Shown here piece after piece: positions 56,146-64,000 of a stretch of DNA of 64,000 nt. Every line of letters begins with the position of its first letter. Position 1 is the stretch's first letter. A program made the translations under genes and the position numbers. The notes under the pieces are model-generated. The model was not told the DNA's origin and made no database searches. It saw only the letters and a program-made list of their open reading frames with translations. The DNA is from Streptomyces katrae (GTDB taxonomy: Bacteria; Actinomycetota; Actinomycetes; Streptomycetales; Streptomycetaceae): positions 620,001 to 684,000 of the forward strand of contig NZ_CP020042.1 of assembly GCF_002028425.1 (NCBI RefSeq), in the 5' to 3' direction.

Positions 56146-56351
56146 TCTCACTCAAGCGAAACGGCACCGCTACATCCTGTTCACATGGACGGCGCGGACC
56201 GCACCGCCGCCTGCACCAACGCCGCACCGGGCGCCCATCGCCCCCGACGGTGTTTTCACCGCCTCCCGCGCCGGCCGGCCCGCCTGGTCCATCTGCCCGC
56301 GGTCGATCCGTCCGCGCCGAGAGCGGCCTCCCCACTCGAGAGGAATCCCAG

Positions 56352-57332
56352 ATGTCCAAGAGAGCTGCGGCGGCCCTGGTCGCCGGCACGATGGTCGCCG
56401 TTCTGTCCGCTTGCGGTTCCGGCGGCGGCTCGGCCGGCGGCAAGGACTCCGGAAGGCCGCTCACCGTGGGCTTCTCCCAGGTCGGCGCGGAGAGCGGGTG
56501 GCGCACGGCCAACACCAAGTCCGTCCAGGACGCGGCCAAGAAGGCCGGGATCACGCTGAAGTTCTCCGACGCCCAGCAGAAGCAGGAGAACCAGATCAAG
56601 GCCATCCGCTCGTTCATCCAGCAGAAGGTGGACGTCATCGCCTTCTCGCCGGTGGTCGAATCGGGCTGGGACACCGTGCTCAAGGAGGCCAAGGCCGCCC
56701 ACATCCCGGTCGTCCTGACGGACCGCGCGGTGGACTCCAAGGATGAGTCGCTCTATGCCACCTTCCTCGGTTCGGACTTCGTCGAGGAGGGCAAGAAGGC
56801 CGGCAACTGGCTGGTGAAGGAGTACCAGGGCAAGAGCGACCCGGTGAACATCGTGGAGCTGCAGGGCACCACCGGCTCCGCCCCGGCCAACGACCGCAAA
56901 TCGGGCTTCGCCGACGTCATCAAGACGGACCCCAAGCTCAAGATCACGGCCTCCCAGACCGGTGACTTCACACGCGCCAAGGGCAAGGAGGTCATGCAGG
57001 CCTTCCTGAAGTCCCAGCCGAAGATCGACGTGCTCTACGCGCACAACGACGACATGGCACTCGGCGCCATCCAGGCCATCGAGGAAGCCGGCAAGAAGCC
57101 CGGCACCGACATCAAGATCATCTCGGTCGACGGTGTCAAGGACGCCTTCACCGCGATGAGCCAGGGCAAGATCAACGTCCTCGTCGAGTGCAACCCCCTC
57201 CTGGGCGACCAGCTGATGGACCTGATCAAGAAGGTCAAGGCCGGCGAACAGGTGGCGCGCCGGATCAAGACCGAAGAGGGCGTCTTCACCCAGGACCAGG
57301 CCGCGGCCGCCCTTCCGACCCGCCAGTACTGA
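56352..57332 (+). CDS. Sugar ABC transporter substrate-binding lipoprotein (YtfQ-like)
   Basis: 326 residues from ATG 56352. Lipobox signal peptide (ALVAGTMVAVLSACGSGG, lipidated Cys). The mature part fits the D-ribose/galactofuranose-binding group: LTVGFSQVGAESGWRTANTKSVQDAA, SFIQQKVDVIAFSPVVESGW, VVLTDRAVD, GFADVIKTDPKLKITASQTGDF, VLYAHNDDMALGAIQAIEEAG, IISVDGVKDAF. The opening GFSQVGAESGWR is close to YtfQ, the galactofuranose-binding protein. By context (ara genes downstream) the ligand may be arabinofuranose or an arabinose-containing sugar. Confidence 0.94.
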   Translation: MSKRAAAALVAGTMVAVLSACGSGGGSAGGKDSGRPLTVGFSQVGAESGWRTANTKSVQDAAKKAGITLKFSDAQQKQENQIKAIRSFIQQKVDVIAFSPVVESGWDTVLKEAKAAHIPVVLTDRAVDSKDESLYATFLGSDFVEEGKKAGNWLVKEYQGKSDPVNIVELQGTTGSAPANDRKSGFADVIKTDPKLKITASQTGDFTRAKGKEVMQAFLKSQPKIDVLYAHNDDMALGAIQAIEEAGKKPGTDIKIISVDGVKDAFTAMSQGKINVLVECNPLLGDQLMDLIKKVKAGEQVARRIKTEEGVFTQDQAAAALPTRQY

Positions 57333-57405
57333 CCGGCCCGGTGACCAGGGGCTGCCCGGATCCGACCCGGCCGGCCCCGGTCGCGACCACGAGAGGAGGG
57401 GGCGG

Positions 57406-58941
57406 ATGCCTGCGCACCGTGCACAGCACCCGGTCCTGGAAGTACACGGGATCCGCAAGGAGTTCCCGGGGGTGGTGGCGCTGGACGGGGTCGACTTCCG
57501 GCTCTTTCCCGGCGAGGTGCACGCCCTGATGGGTGAGAACGGCGCCGGCAAGTCCACGCTGATCAAGGTGCTCACCGGCGTCTACGCCTCGGACGGCGGC
57601 GAGGTCGTACTGAGCGGCCGGCCCGTGCACATCACCGGCCCGCTGCAGGCACAGGCAGCCGGGATCAGCACGGTGTACCAGGAGGTCAACCTCTGCCTGA
57701 ACCTGTCGGTCGCGGAGAACATCTTCATCGGCCGTGAACCGCGCCGCCTCGGACTCATCCACTGGTCGGCCCTCCGTCGCCGCGCCGCAGAGCTGGTCGC
57801 CGACCTCGGCCTGGACATCGACGTCACCGCCCCACTGGGCAGTTACTCGATCGCGGTCCAGCAACTGGTCGCGATCGTCCGGGCGGTGGACGTCTCGGCC
57901 AAGGTGCTGATCCTGGACGAGCCGACCTCCAGCCTGGACCGCGACGAGGTGCGGCAACTGTTCGCGGTGATACGCCGGTTGCGCGATCAGGGCGTGGCGA
58001 TCCTGTTCGTCTCGCACTTCCTGGACCAGATCTACGAGATCTGCGACCGGATGACCATCCTGCGCAACGGCAAGCTGGAGGGCGAGTACCCGATCAGCGG
58101 GTTGAGCCAGGTCGAACTGGTCGCCCGCATGATCGGCGGCGAACTGAGGAGCCTGGAGGAGCTGTCGGGCACCAGTCGTCACGAGCCCGCCGCCGAAGCC
58201 AGGACCACTCCGTTCCTGCGCGCCGACGGCCTGGGTCGCACCGGCGCGATCGAGCCGTACGACCTCACCATCCGGCCCGGTGAAGTCGTGGGACTTGCAG
58301 GACTGTTGGGGTCAGGGCGTACGGAAGCGGCCCGCCTGCTGTTCGGTGCCGACCGCAGTTCCCAGGGCTCGGTGCGGATCGAGGACGCCACCGTCGCGCT
58401 GCGCACGCCGCGCGCCGCGGTCTCGTACGGGATCGCCTTCTGCTCGGAGGACCGCAAGAACGAGGGTCTGGTGGCGGAGTTGACGGTACGCGAGAACATC
58501 ATCCTGGCCTTGCAGGCGGCCCGCGGCTGGACGCGTCCGCTCTCCCGCTCCAAGCAGGACGAGATCGCGCTGCGCTGGATCCGGTCACTGGACATCCGCC
58601 CGGACAACCCCGAGGCGCTGGTGCGCCATCTCAGCGGCGGCAACCAGCAGAAGGTACTGCTGGCCCGCTGGCTGATCACCGACCCCAAGCTGTTGATCCT
58701 CGACGAGCCGACCCGGGGCATCGACATCGGCGCCAAGGCCGAAATCCAGAAGTTGGTGGCCGCGCTGGCCCGGGACGGCATGTCGGTGCTGTTCATCTCG
58801 GCCGAGCTGGAGGAAGTTCTGCGGCTCAGCCACCGGGTGGGCGTGCTGCGGGACCGCCGGCTGGTCGCCGAGCTGCCGAACGACGGATCGCTCACTCCCG
58901 AGCGCATCATGGCGACGATCGCGAGCGGAGCCCGGTCATGA
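57406..58941 (+). CDS. Sugar ABC transporter ATP-binding protein (YtfR/RbsA type)
   Basis: 511 residues with two ABC cassettes. First: Walker A GENGAGKST, Q-loop YQEVNL, a signature-like SIAVQQLVAI and Walker B VLILDEPTSSLD. Second: a degenerate Walker A GLLGSGRTEAARLLFG, signature HLSGGNQQKVLLARWL and Walker B LLILDEPTRGID. This is the CUT2 arrangement. It energises the two permeases that follow; its stop overlaps the first permease start (ATGA). Confidence 0.95.
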   Translation: MPAHRAQHPVLEVHGIRKEFPGVVALDGVDFRLFPGEVHALMGENGAGKSTLIKVLTGVYASDGGEVVLSGRPVHITGPLQAQAAGISTVYQEVNLCLNLSVAENIFIGREPRRLGLIHWSALRRRAAELVADLGLDIDVTAPLGSYSIAVQQLVAIVRAVDVSAKVLILDEPTSSLDRDEVRQLFAVIRRLRDQGVAILFVSHFLDQIYEICDRMTILRNGKLEGEYPISGLSQVELVARMIGGELRSLEELSGTSRHEPAAEARTTPFLRADGLGRTGAIEPYDLTIRPGEVVGLAGLLGSGRTEAARLLFGADRSSQGSVRIEDATVALRTPRAAVSYGIAFCSEDRKNEGLVAELTVRENIILALQAARGWTRPLSRSKQDEIALRWIRSLDIRPDNPEALVRHLSGGNQQKVLLARWLITDPKLLILDEPTRGIDIGAKAEIQKLVAALARDGMSVLFISAELEEVLRLSHRVGVLRDRRLVAELPNDGSLTPERIMATIASGARS

Positions 58942-59984
58942 CCAAGCACCGCCTCTTCTGGCCCGCCACCGTGCTCGCGGCCCTGTTGCTGGCCAACGTG
59001 CTGTTCACTCCGGACTTCTTCGCGATCCGGGTCAAGGACGGGCACCTGTACGGGAGCCTGATCGACATCCTCCACTTCGGCGCCCCGCTGATCCTGGTGG
59101 CGCTGGGCATGACGCTGGTCATCGCGACCAGCGGCATCGACCTCTCGGTCGGCTCCACCGTCGCCATCGCGGGCGCGCTGGCCTGCCTGCACATCAGCGG
59201 CGCGGCCGACCCGGCAAGCCCGGGCACGGTGTTCGGCGCCGTCGCCATCGCCCTGGCGGTGGCCCTCGTCCTAGGGCTGATCAACGGCGTACTGGTGGCG
59301 GGGGTCGGTGTCCAGCCGATCATCGCCACCCTCATCCTGATGGTGGCCGGACGCGGTGTCGCCCAGCTGGTGACGGACGGCCAGATCGTCACCGTCACCA
59401 GCGAGCCCTACAAGCTGATCGGCGGGGGTTACTGGCTCACCATGCCGTTCGCGATCCTGCTCGCGGTCCTGGTGGTGCTGCTGACGTCGCTGCTGACCCG
59501 GCGTACGGCGCTCGGGCTGCTGCTGGAGTCGGTCGGCGGCAACCCGGTCGCCAGTCGCCTGGTCGGCATCCGGGCGATGGGCCTCATATGCCTGGTGTAC
59601 GTCTTCAGCGCGCTGTGCGCCGCGGTCGCCGGGCTCATGATCAGCTCGAACGTCTCCAGTGCGGACGGCAACAACGCCGGGCTCTGGATCGAGCTGGACG
59701 CCATCCTCGCCGTGGTGGTCGGCGGCACCGCGCTGACCGGCGGGCGGTTCTCGCTCGGCGGCACGGTGATCGGTGCGCTGCTCATCCAGACCCTGTCCAC
59801 CACCGTCTACACCATCGGCATCCCGCCGGAGACCACCTTGGTCTTCAAAGCCTTCGTGGTGATCGCGGTCTGCCTGATCCAGTCACCCGCCTTCCGGGCC
59901 AAGGCCGCGCGCCGACGGGCCCGGACCGGGCGCGGCCCGACGCCGCGTCCGCTGACGACAGAGAACACGGAGGTGGGGGCATGA
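58938..59984 (+). CDS. Sugar ABC transporter permease (YtfT/RbsC type)
   Basis: 348 residues, hydrophobic, with about nine membrane segments. CUT2 permease features: LILVALGMTLVIATSGIDLSVGSTVAIAGAL (read in parts) and LDAILAVVVGGTALTGGRFSLGGTVIGAL. Its end overlaps the start of the next permease (ATGA), and its own start overlaps the ATPase stop. With two different permeases the system resembles YtfT-YjfF. Confidence 0.94.
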   Translation: MTKHRLFWPATVLAALLLANVLFTPDFFAIRVKDGHLYGSLIDILHFGAPLILVALGMTLVIATSGIDLSVGSTVAIAGALACLHISGAADPASPGTVFGAVAIALAVALVLGLINGVLVAGVGVQPIIATLILMVAGRGVAQLVTDGQIVTVTSEPYKLIGGGYWLTMPFAILLAVLVVLLTSLLTRRTALGLLLESVGGNPVASRLVGIRAMGLICLVYVFSALCAAVAGLMISSNVSSADGNNAGLWIELDAILAVVVGGTALTGGRFSLGGTVIGALLIQTLSTTVYTIGIPPETTLVFKAFVVIAVCLIQSPAFRAKAARRRARTGRGPTPRPLTTENTEVGA

Positions 59985-60955
59985 GCGCGATCACGGCAGC
60001 GCGTGGCCGCCCGTACATCCCGCTGCTGGTCACATCGGCCCTGCTGATATCGATGTTCGGTGCCGGATCCGTCCAGTACGACGGATTCTTCTCCGGGCAG
60101 GTGCTGCTCAACCTGCTCATCGACAACGCCTTCCTGCTGGTGGTCGCCGTCGGGATGACCTTCGTGGTGCTGACCGGAGGGATCGACCTGTCGGTCGGCG
60201 CGATGGTCGCACTGTCGACGGTGATCTCCGCCTGGCTCGTGGAACGGCACGGCTGGCCGCCGTTGCTGGTGATCCCGCTGGTCCTGGCGGTGGGAACGGG
60301 CGCCGGGCTCGCGATGGGGTGGGTGATCCACTCCTTCGAGATCCAACCGTTCATCGTGACGCTCGCCGGCATGTTCCTGGCCCGTGGCCTCTGCTACACG
60401 ATCAGCATCGACTCGATCTCCCTCACCGACCCGGCCTATACGGCCTTCGCCCAGACCCGGATCCCCCTGCCCGGCGACCTGTTCGTCTCGCCGAGTGTTC
60501 TGATCGCGGTAGGTGTGCTGGTGATCGCGTTCGCGGTCCTGCACTACACACGGCTGGGCCGGAACGTGTACGCGCTGGGCGGCAGCGAGCAGTCGGCCCG
60601 GCTGATGGGGCTCCCGGCCGGGCGGACGAAGATGGCCGTGTACGCCGTCAGCGGCTTCTGCTCGGCGCTCGGGGGAGTATTGCTGACCTTCTACATGCTC
60701 TCCGGCTACGGGCTCCACGCGGTGGGCCTGGAGCTGGACGCGATTGCGGCCGTGGTGATCGGCGGGACGCTCCTGACCGGAGGGTCCGGATACCTGCTCG
60801 GGACCGCGCTGGGGGTGCTCGTGCTGGGCCTGATCCAGACCGTCATCACCTTCCAGGGCACGCTCAGCTCGTGGTGGACCAGGATCGTGGTCGGCGGCCT
60901 GCTGTTCGTCTTCATCCTGTTCCAGCGCCTGATCGCCGGCCGTCGCAAGGTCTGA
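59981..60955 (+). CDS. Sugar ABC transporter permease (YjfF type)
   Basis: 324 residues. Same family as the preceding gene: AVGMTFVVLTGGIDLSVGAMVAL, VTLAGMFLARGLCYTISIDSI, YALGGSEQSARLMGLPAGRTKM and AVVIGGTLLTGGSGYLLGTALGV. The second, non-identical permease suggests a heterodimeric channel as in the E. coli galactofuranose transporter. Last gene of the transport operon; followed by a perfect operator. Confidence 0.94.
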   Translation: MSAITAARGRPYIPLLVTSALLISMFGAGSVQYDGFFSGQVLLNLLIDNAFLLVVAVGMTFVVLTGGIDLSVGAMVALSTVISAWLVERHGWPPLLVIPLVLAVGTGAGLAMGWVIHSFEIQPFIVTLAGMFLARGLCYTISIDSISLTDPAYTAFAQTRIPLPGDLFVSPSVLIAVGVLVIAFAVLHYTRLGRNVYALGGSEQSARLMGLPAGRTKMAVYAVSGFCSALGGVLLTFYMLSGYGLHAVGLELDAIAAVVIGGTLLTGGSGYLLGTALGVLVLGLIQTVITFQGTLSSWWTRIVVGGLLFVFILFQRLIAGRRKV

Positions 60956-60989
60956 CCGGCATGAGGCGAGCCCGGCCTTGACAGGCTCC

Positions 60990-61005
60990 TTGTTAGCGCT
61001 AACAA
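60990..61005. promoter_or_regulatory. Perfect LacI-type operator before the ara operon
   Basis: TTGTTAGCGCTAACAA is a perfect 16-bp palindrome. It lies 61 bases before the araB start and should be the strongest site of the local LacI-type regulator. Confidence 0.85.
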
Positions 61006-61066
61006 TCCCCGCGATGCCCCGGCGGCATCGCTGCGCCCTCTCGGGGCCCCGTACGAAGGATGTGAA

Positions 61067-62800
61067 GTGACCGTGCCCCATCCCCCCCAGACCGCGGAGA
61101 GCCATGTCGTGGGTGTCGACTTCGGCACTCTCTCCGGCCGGGCCGTGGTGGTCCGCGTCCGCGACGGCGAGGAGGTCGGCTCCGCCGTCCACGTGTACCC
61201 GCACGGCGTCATCGAGCGTGAACTCCCCACCACGGGTCAGCCCCTGCCGCCCGACTGGGCCCTCCAGCACCCCGAGGACTGGCGCGAGGTGCTGCGCACC
61301 GCCGTCCCCGCCGCAGTGGCCGCGAGCGGCATCGACCCGGCCGCCGTCATCGGCATCGCCACCGACTTCACCGCCTGCACCGTCCTCCCCGTACGGGCCG
61401 ACGGCACCCCGCTCGCCGAGACCGCGCTGGGCTTTCGCCCGCACGCCTGGCCCAAGCTCTGGAAGCACCACGCGGCCCAGGGCCAGGCCGACCGCATCAA
61501 CCACCTCGCCCACCTGCGCGCCGAGAAGTGGATCTCCCGCTACGGCGGCAAGATCTCCGCCGAATGGCAGTACGCCAAGGCGCTCCAGGTTCTCGAAGAG
61601 GACCCGGACACCTACGCCGCCACCGAGCGCTGGATCGAGGCCGCGGACTGGATCGTCTGGCAGCTCGCAGGCGTCGAGACCCGCAACACCTGCACGGCGG
61701 GATACAAGGGCATCCACCAGGACGGCCACTACCCCAGCGAGGACTACCTCGCCGCCCTGCACCCCGATTTCGCCGACTTCGCGCGCACCCGGCTGGAGCA
61801 TCCGCTGTCGCCGCTGGGATCGCGGGCCGGCTCCCTCACCGCCGAGGCGGCCGCCTGGACCGGGCTGCCCGAGGGCATCGCCGTCGCCACCGGCAACGTC
61901 GACGCCCATGTCGCGGCCCCTGCCGCCCAGGCCGTCGAGAACGGCCGGCTGCTCGCCATCATGGGCACCTCCACCTGCCACGTCGTCAACGGCCCCGCCC
62001 TCGCCGACGTCCCCGGAATCTGCGGAGTCGTCGACGGCGGCATCGTGGAGGGCGCCTACGGCTACGAGGCCGGGCAGAGCGCGGTCGGCGACATCTTCGC
62101 CTGGTGGCTGCGCCAAGGCGTGCCGACCCACTACCGCGCAGAGGCCGAAGCCACCGGCGAGGACCTGCACCAGCTGCTGTCCCGCAAGATCGCCGACCAG
62201 CCCGTCGGCGGCCACGGCCTGATCGCCCTCGACTGGATGAACGGAAACCGCTCCACCCTCGTCGACCACCACCTATCCGGAGTCATCGTCGGCCTCACCC
62301 TCACCACCCGCCCCGAGGAGATCTACCGCGCCCTGCTGGAGGCCACCGCCTTCGGCACCCGCACCATCATCGAGGCCCTGGAGCAGGGCGGCGTCCCCGT
62401 CACGGAGTTCATCGTGACCGGCGGGCTGAAGAAGAACCCCCTGCTCATGCGGATCTACGCCGACGTGCTGCGCCGGCCCGTCTCCCTCGCCGAGTCCGCC
62501 CAGGGCCCCGCCCTCGGCTCCGCCATCCACGCCGCCGTCGCCGCCGGCGCGCACCCGGACGTACGCACAGCGGCCGCCGCCATGGGCCGCGTACGCCGCG
62601 GAGTCCACCAGCCGGACACCGCGCGCGCCGACGCCTACGACCGCCTCTACGCCGAGTACCGCACCCTGCACGACCACTTCGGCACCGGCCCCGACAAGCT
62701 CCTCCACCGCCTCCGCGCCATCCGCAACGCGGCGCTCACCGCCCCGCGAACCGACCCCGAGGCCACCCCGGCCGCCCAGAAGAGCGAGGTCCGACCATGA
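61067..62800 (+). CDS. araB: Ribulokinase
   Basis: 577 residues from GTG 61067 (GAAGGA upstream). FGGY-kinase features: N-terminal VVGVDFGTLSGRAVVVRV (phosphate-binding), VIGIATDFTACTVLP (ATDFT of bacterial ribulokinases), HPLSPLGSRAG, GNVDAHVAAPAAQAVENGRLLAIMGTSTCHVV and YGYEAGQSAVGDIFAWW. The family phosphorylates L-ribulose to L-ribulose-5-phosphate, the second step of L-arabinose catabolism. Its stop overlaps the araD start (ATGA), and the perfect LacI-type operator precedes it. Confidence 0.95.
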   Translation: MTVPHPPQTAESHVVGVDFGTLSGRAVVVRVRDGEEVGSAVHVYPHGVIERELPTTGQPLPPDWALQHPEDWREVLRTAVPAAVAASGIDPAAVIGIATDFTACTVLPVRADGTPLAETALGFRPHAWPKLWKHHAAQGQADRINHLAHLRAEKWISRYGGKISAEWQYAKALQVLEEDPDTYAATERWIEAADWIVWQLAGVETRNTCTAGYKGIHQDGHYPSEDYLAALHPDFADFARTRLEHPLSPLGSRAGSLTAEAAAWTGLPEGIAVATGNVDAHVAAPAAQAVENGRLLAIMGTSTCHVVNGPALADVPGICGVVDGGIVEGAYGYEAGQSAVGDIFAWWLRQGVPTHYRAEAEATGEDLHQLLSRKIADQPVGGHGLIALDWMNGNRSTLVDHHLSGVIVGLTLTTRPEEIYRALLEATAFGTRTIIEALEQGGVPVTEFIVTGGLKKNPLLMRIYADVLRRPVSLAESAQGPALGSAIHAAVAAGAHPDVRTAAAAMGRVRRGVHQPDTARADAYDRLYAEYRTLHDHFGTGPDKLLHRLRAIRNAALTAPRTDPEATPAAQKSEVRP

Positions 62801-63468
62801 GTTCCCCGATCGATCTGCTGCGCCGCCAGGTCAGCGACCTCCACCAGGAGCTGGTCCGCTACGGCCTCGTCGTCTGGACGGCCGGCAACGTCTCCGCCCG
62901 CGTCCCCGGCGAGGACCTGATGGTCATCAAGCCGAGCGGCGTCTCGTACGACGAGCTCACGCCCCGGAACATGATCCTCTGCGACCTGGACGGCAAGGTC
63001 GTCGAGGGCGACCAGTCCCCGTCCTCGGACACCGCCGCGCACGCCTACGTGTACCGCCACATGCCCGAGGTCGGCGCAGTGGTGCACACCCACTCGACGT
63101 ACGCGAGCGCCTGGGCCGCGCGCGGAGAGGCCGTGCCCTGCGTACTGACCGCCATGGCCGACGAGTTCGGCGCCGAGATCCCCGTCGGCCCCTTCGCGCT
63201 CATCGGCGACGACTCCATCGGCCGGGGCATCGTCGAGACCCTGCGGGGCCACCGCTCGCCGGCCGTCCTGATGAAGAGCCACGGCGTCTTCACCATCGGC
63301 AAGGACGCCAAGGCCGCCGTCAAGGCCGCCGTGATGTGCGAGGACGTCGCCCGCACCGTCCACATCTCCCGCCAGCTCGGCGAACCCCTGCCGATAGCGC
63401 AGGACGACATCGACCGCCTCAACCACCGCTACCAGAACGTGTACGGCCAGCAGCGCGCTGCCCGCTAA
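62797..63468 (+). CDS. araD: L-ribulose-5-phosphate 4-epimerase
   Basis: 223 residues. Class II aldolase/epimerase features: [64 protein letters not shown] (zinc-binding HTHS), and [12 protein letters not shown] with the third metal His. It converts L-ribulose-5-phosphate to D-xylulose-5-phosphate and feeds the pentose phosphate pathway. Its start overlaps the araB stop; araA begins 16 bases after its end. Confidence 0.95.
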   Translation: MSSPIDLLRRQVSDLHQELVRYGLVVWTAGNVSARVPGEDLMVIKPSGVSYDELTPRNMILCDLDGKVVEGDQSPSSDTAAHAYVYRHMPEVGAVVHTHSTYASAWAARGEAVPCVLTAMADEFGAEIPVGPFALIGDDSIGRGIVETLRGHRSPAVLMKSHGVFTIGKDAKAAVKAAVMCEDVARTVHISRQLGEPLPIAQDDIDRLNHRYQNVYGQQRAAR

Positions 63469-63484
63469 GGAGACCCACGCCCCC

Positions 63485-64000
63485 ATGAAGGCACAGAAGG
63501 CATTCCAGGGCCGCGAAGTCTGGTTCCTGACCGGCAGCCAAGGGCTGTACGGCGACGACACCTTGCGTCAGGTCGCAGAGCAGTCCCGCCGGATCGCCGA
63601 CGCACTCGGCGACTCCGGCATCCCGGTGAACATCGTCTGGAAGCCCGTACTCACCGACGCCGGCGCGATCCGGCGGGTCTGCCTGGACGCCAACGCAGAC
63701 GACACCTGCATCGGCCTCATCGCCTGGATGCACACCTTCTCCCCGGCGAAAATGTGGATCGCGGGCCTGGACGCCCTGCGCAAGCCGTTGCTCCACCTGC
63801 ACACCCAGGCCGATGCCGCACTGCCCTGGGCGTCGATCGACATGGACTTCATGAACCTGAACCAAGCGGCCCACGGCGACCGCGAGTTCGGCTACATCCA
63901 GTCCCGGCTCGGCGTCGCACGCAAGACCGTCGCCGGACACGTCAGCGACCCCTCGGTCGCTGCCCGGATCGCCTCCTGGGCCCGGGCCGCGGCAGGCCGC
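63485..64000 (+). CDS. araA: L-arabinose isomerase, partial (right edge)
   Basis: The N-terminal 172 residues are present, starting at ATG 63485 after AAGGAG. The opening [26 protein letters not shown], the [25 protein letters not shown] stretch and [19 protein letters not shown] are the standard AraA N-terminus. The catalytic C-terminal part lies beyond the window. It converts L-arabinose to L-ribulose, the first catabolic step. Confidence 0.95.
   Translation, partial: MKAQKAFQGREVWFLTGSQGLYGDDTLRQVAEQSRRIADALGDSGIPVNIVWKPVLTDAGAIRRVCLDANADDTCIGLIAWMHTFSPAKMWIAGLDALRKPLLHLHTQADAALPWASIDMDFMNLNQAAHGDREFGYIQSRLGVARKTVAGHVSDPSVAARIASWARAAAGR

Noticed and set aside
59807..62272. 821-residue minus frame opposite the permease and araB genes
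   Set aside because: Antisense shadow; the plus strand has clear transporter and kinase genes.

Overview
The window is high-GC DNA with Streptomyces-type gene density, GTG starts, ATGA/GTGA stop-start overlaps and Streptomyces regulator families (LAL, SARP, FHA/kinase pairs, SigE-like ECF sigmas). It most likely comes from a Streptomyces or close relative (Kitasatospora, Streptacidiphilus). All functions below are inferred from reading the sequence; no search was run.

Region A, 1 to about 15.9 kb, is a biosynthetic gene cluster cut by the left edge. The minus-strand arm runs from 11090 to the edge. It encodes a P450, a five-residue mini-gene (Met-Ser-Tyr-Asp-His), a 19-bp perfect hairpin, an S33 prolyl-iminopeptidase-like hydrolase, a flavin monooxygenase-like protein, an ATP-grasp ligase, a GH123/DUF6067-like protein, an MFS exporter and an NRPS adenylation domain. 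The plus-strand arm (11.4-15.9 kb) adds an unknown polytopic membrane protein, a glycine-oxidase-like FAD enzyme and a CPA2 antiporter. The mini-gene matches the M-x-Y-x-H pattern of biarylitide-type pentapeptides. Beside a P450, a peptidase and an adenylation domain it suggests a ribosomal pentapeptide modified by the P450, cut free by the peptidase and passed to peptide-bond-forming enzymes. This is the most interesting candidate system here.

Region B, 15.9-22.7 kb, is a strip of gene fragments (LysR, zinc dehydrogenase, IstB, LexA-like), an intact VOC protein, and a divergent pair of large regulators (LAL and AfsR-type SARP). The SARP has a 22-bp-spaced direct repeat upstream.

Region C, 22.8-27.7 kb, has two minus-strand units: 52-aa peptide / secreted protein / Fic protein, and FHA protein / Ser-Thr kinase.

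Region D, 28.1-38.7 kb, is a secreted arsenal. It has an M23 peptidase and a lysozyme-like protein, both fused to PLL-type beta-propeller repeats, two Ag85/esterase-D-like hydrolases, a penicillin-acylase-family enzyme and a SARP with an N-terminal LuxR helix-turn-helix. Two near-identical SARP-type promoters (31514 and 36579) link them.

Region E, 38.7-44.4 kb, is mostly transposase and gene debris, with a lipoprotein, a membrane protein, a DUF5988 protein and a GNAT acetyltransferase.

Region F, 44.4-64 kb, is a plant-polysaccharide and arabinose locus. It carries a GH10-CBM13-GH62 enzyme, a sigma factor fused to a membrane segment and an AbfB domain, an ECF sigma with a sugar-sensor-like anti-sigma, an expansin, a RICIN-GH74 enzyme, a LacI regulator, a YtfQRT/YjfF-type sugar ABC transporter, and araB, araD and the start of araA. 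LacI-type operators precede the transporter, the ara operon and the ECF sigma gene. A shared ECF-type promoter precedes expansin and GH74. Together they describe sensing, cutting, uptake and catabolism of arabinose-decorated hemicellulose.
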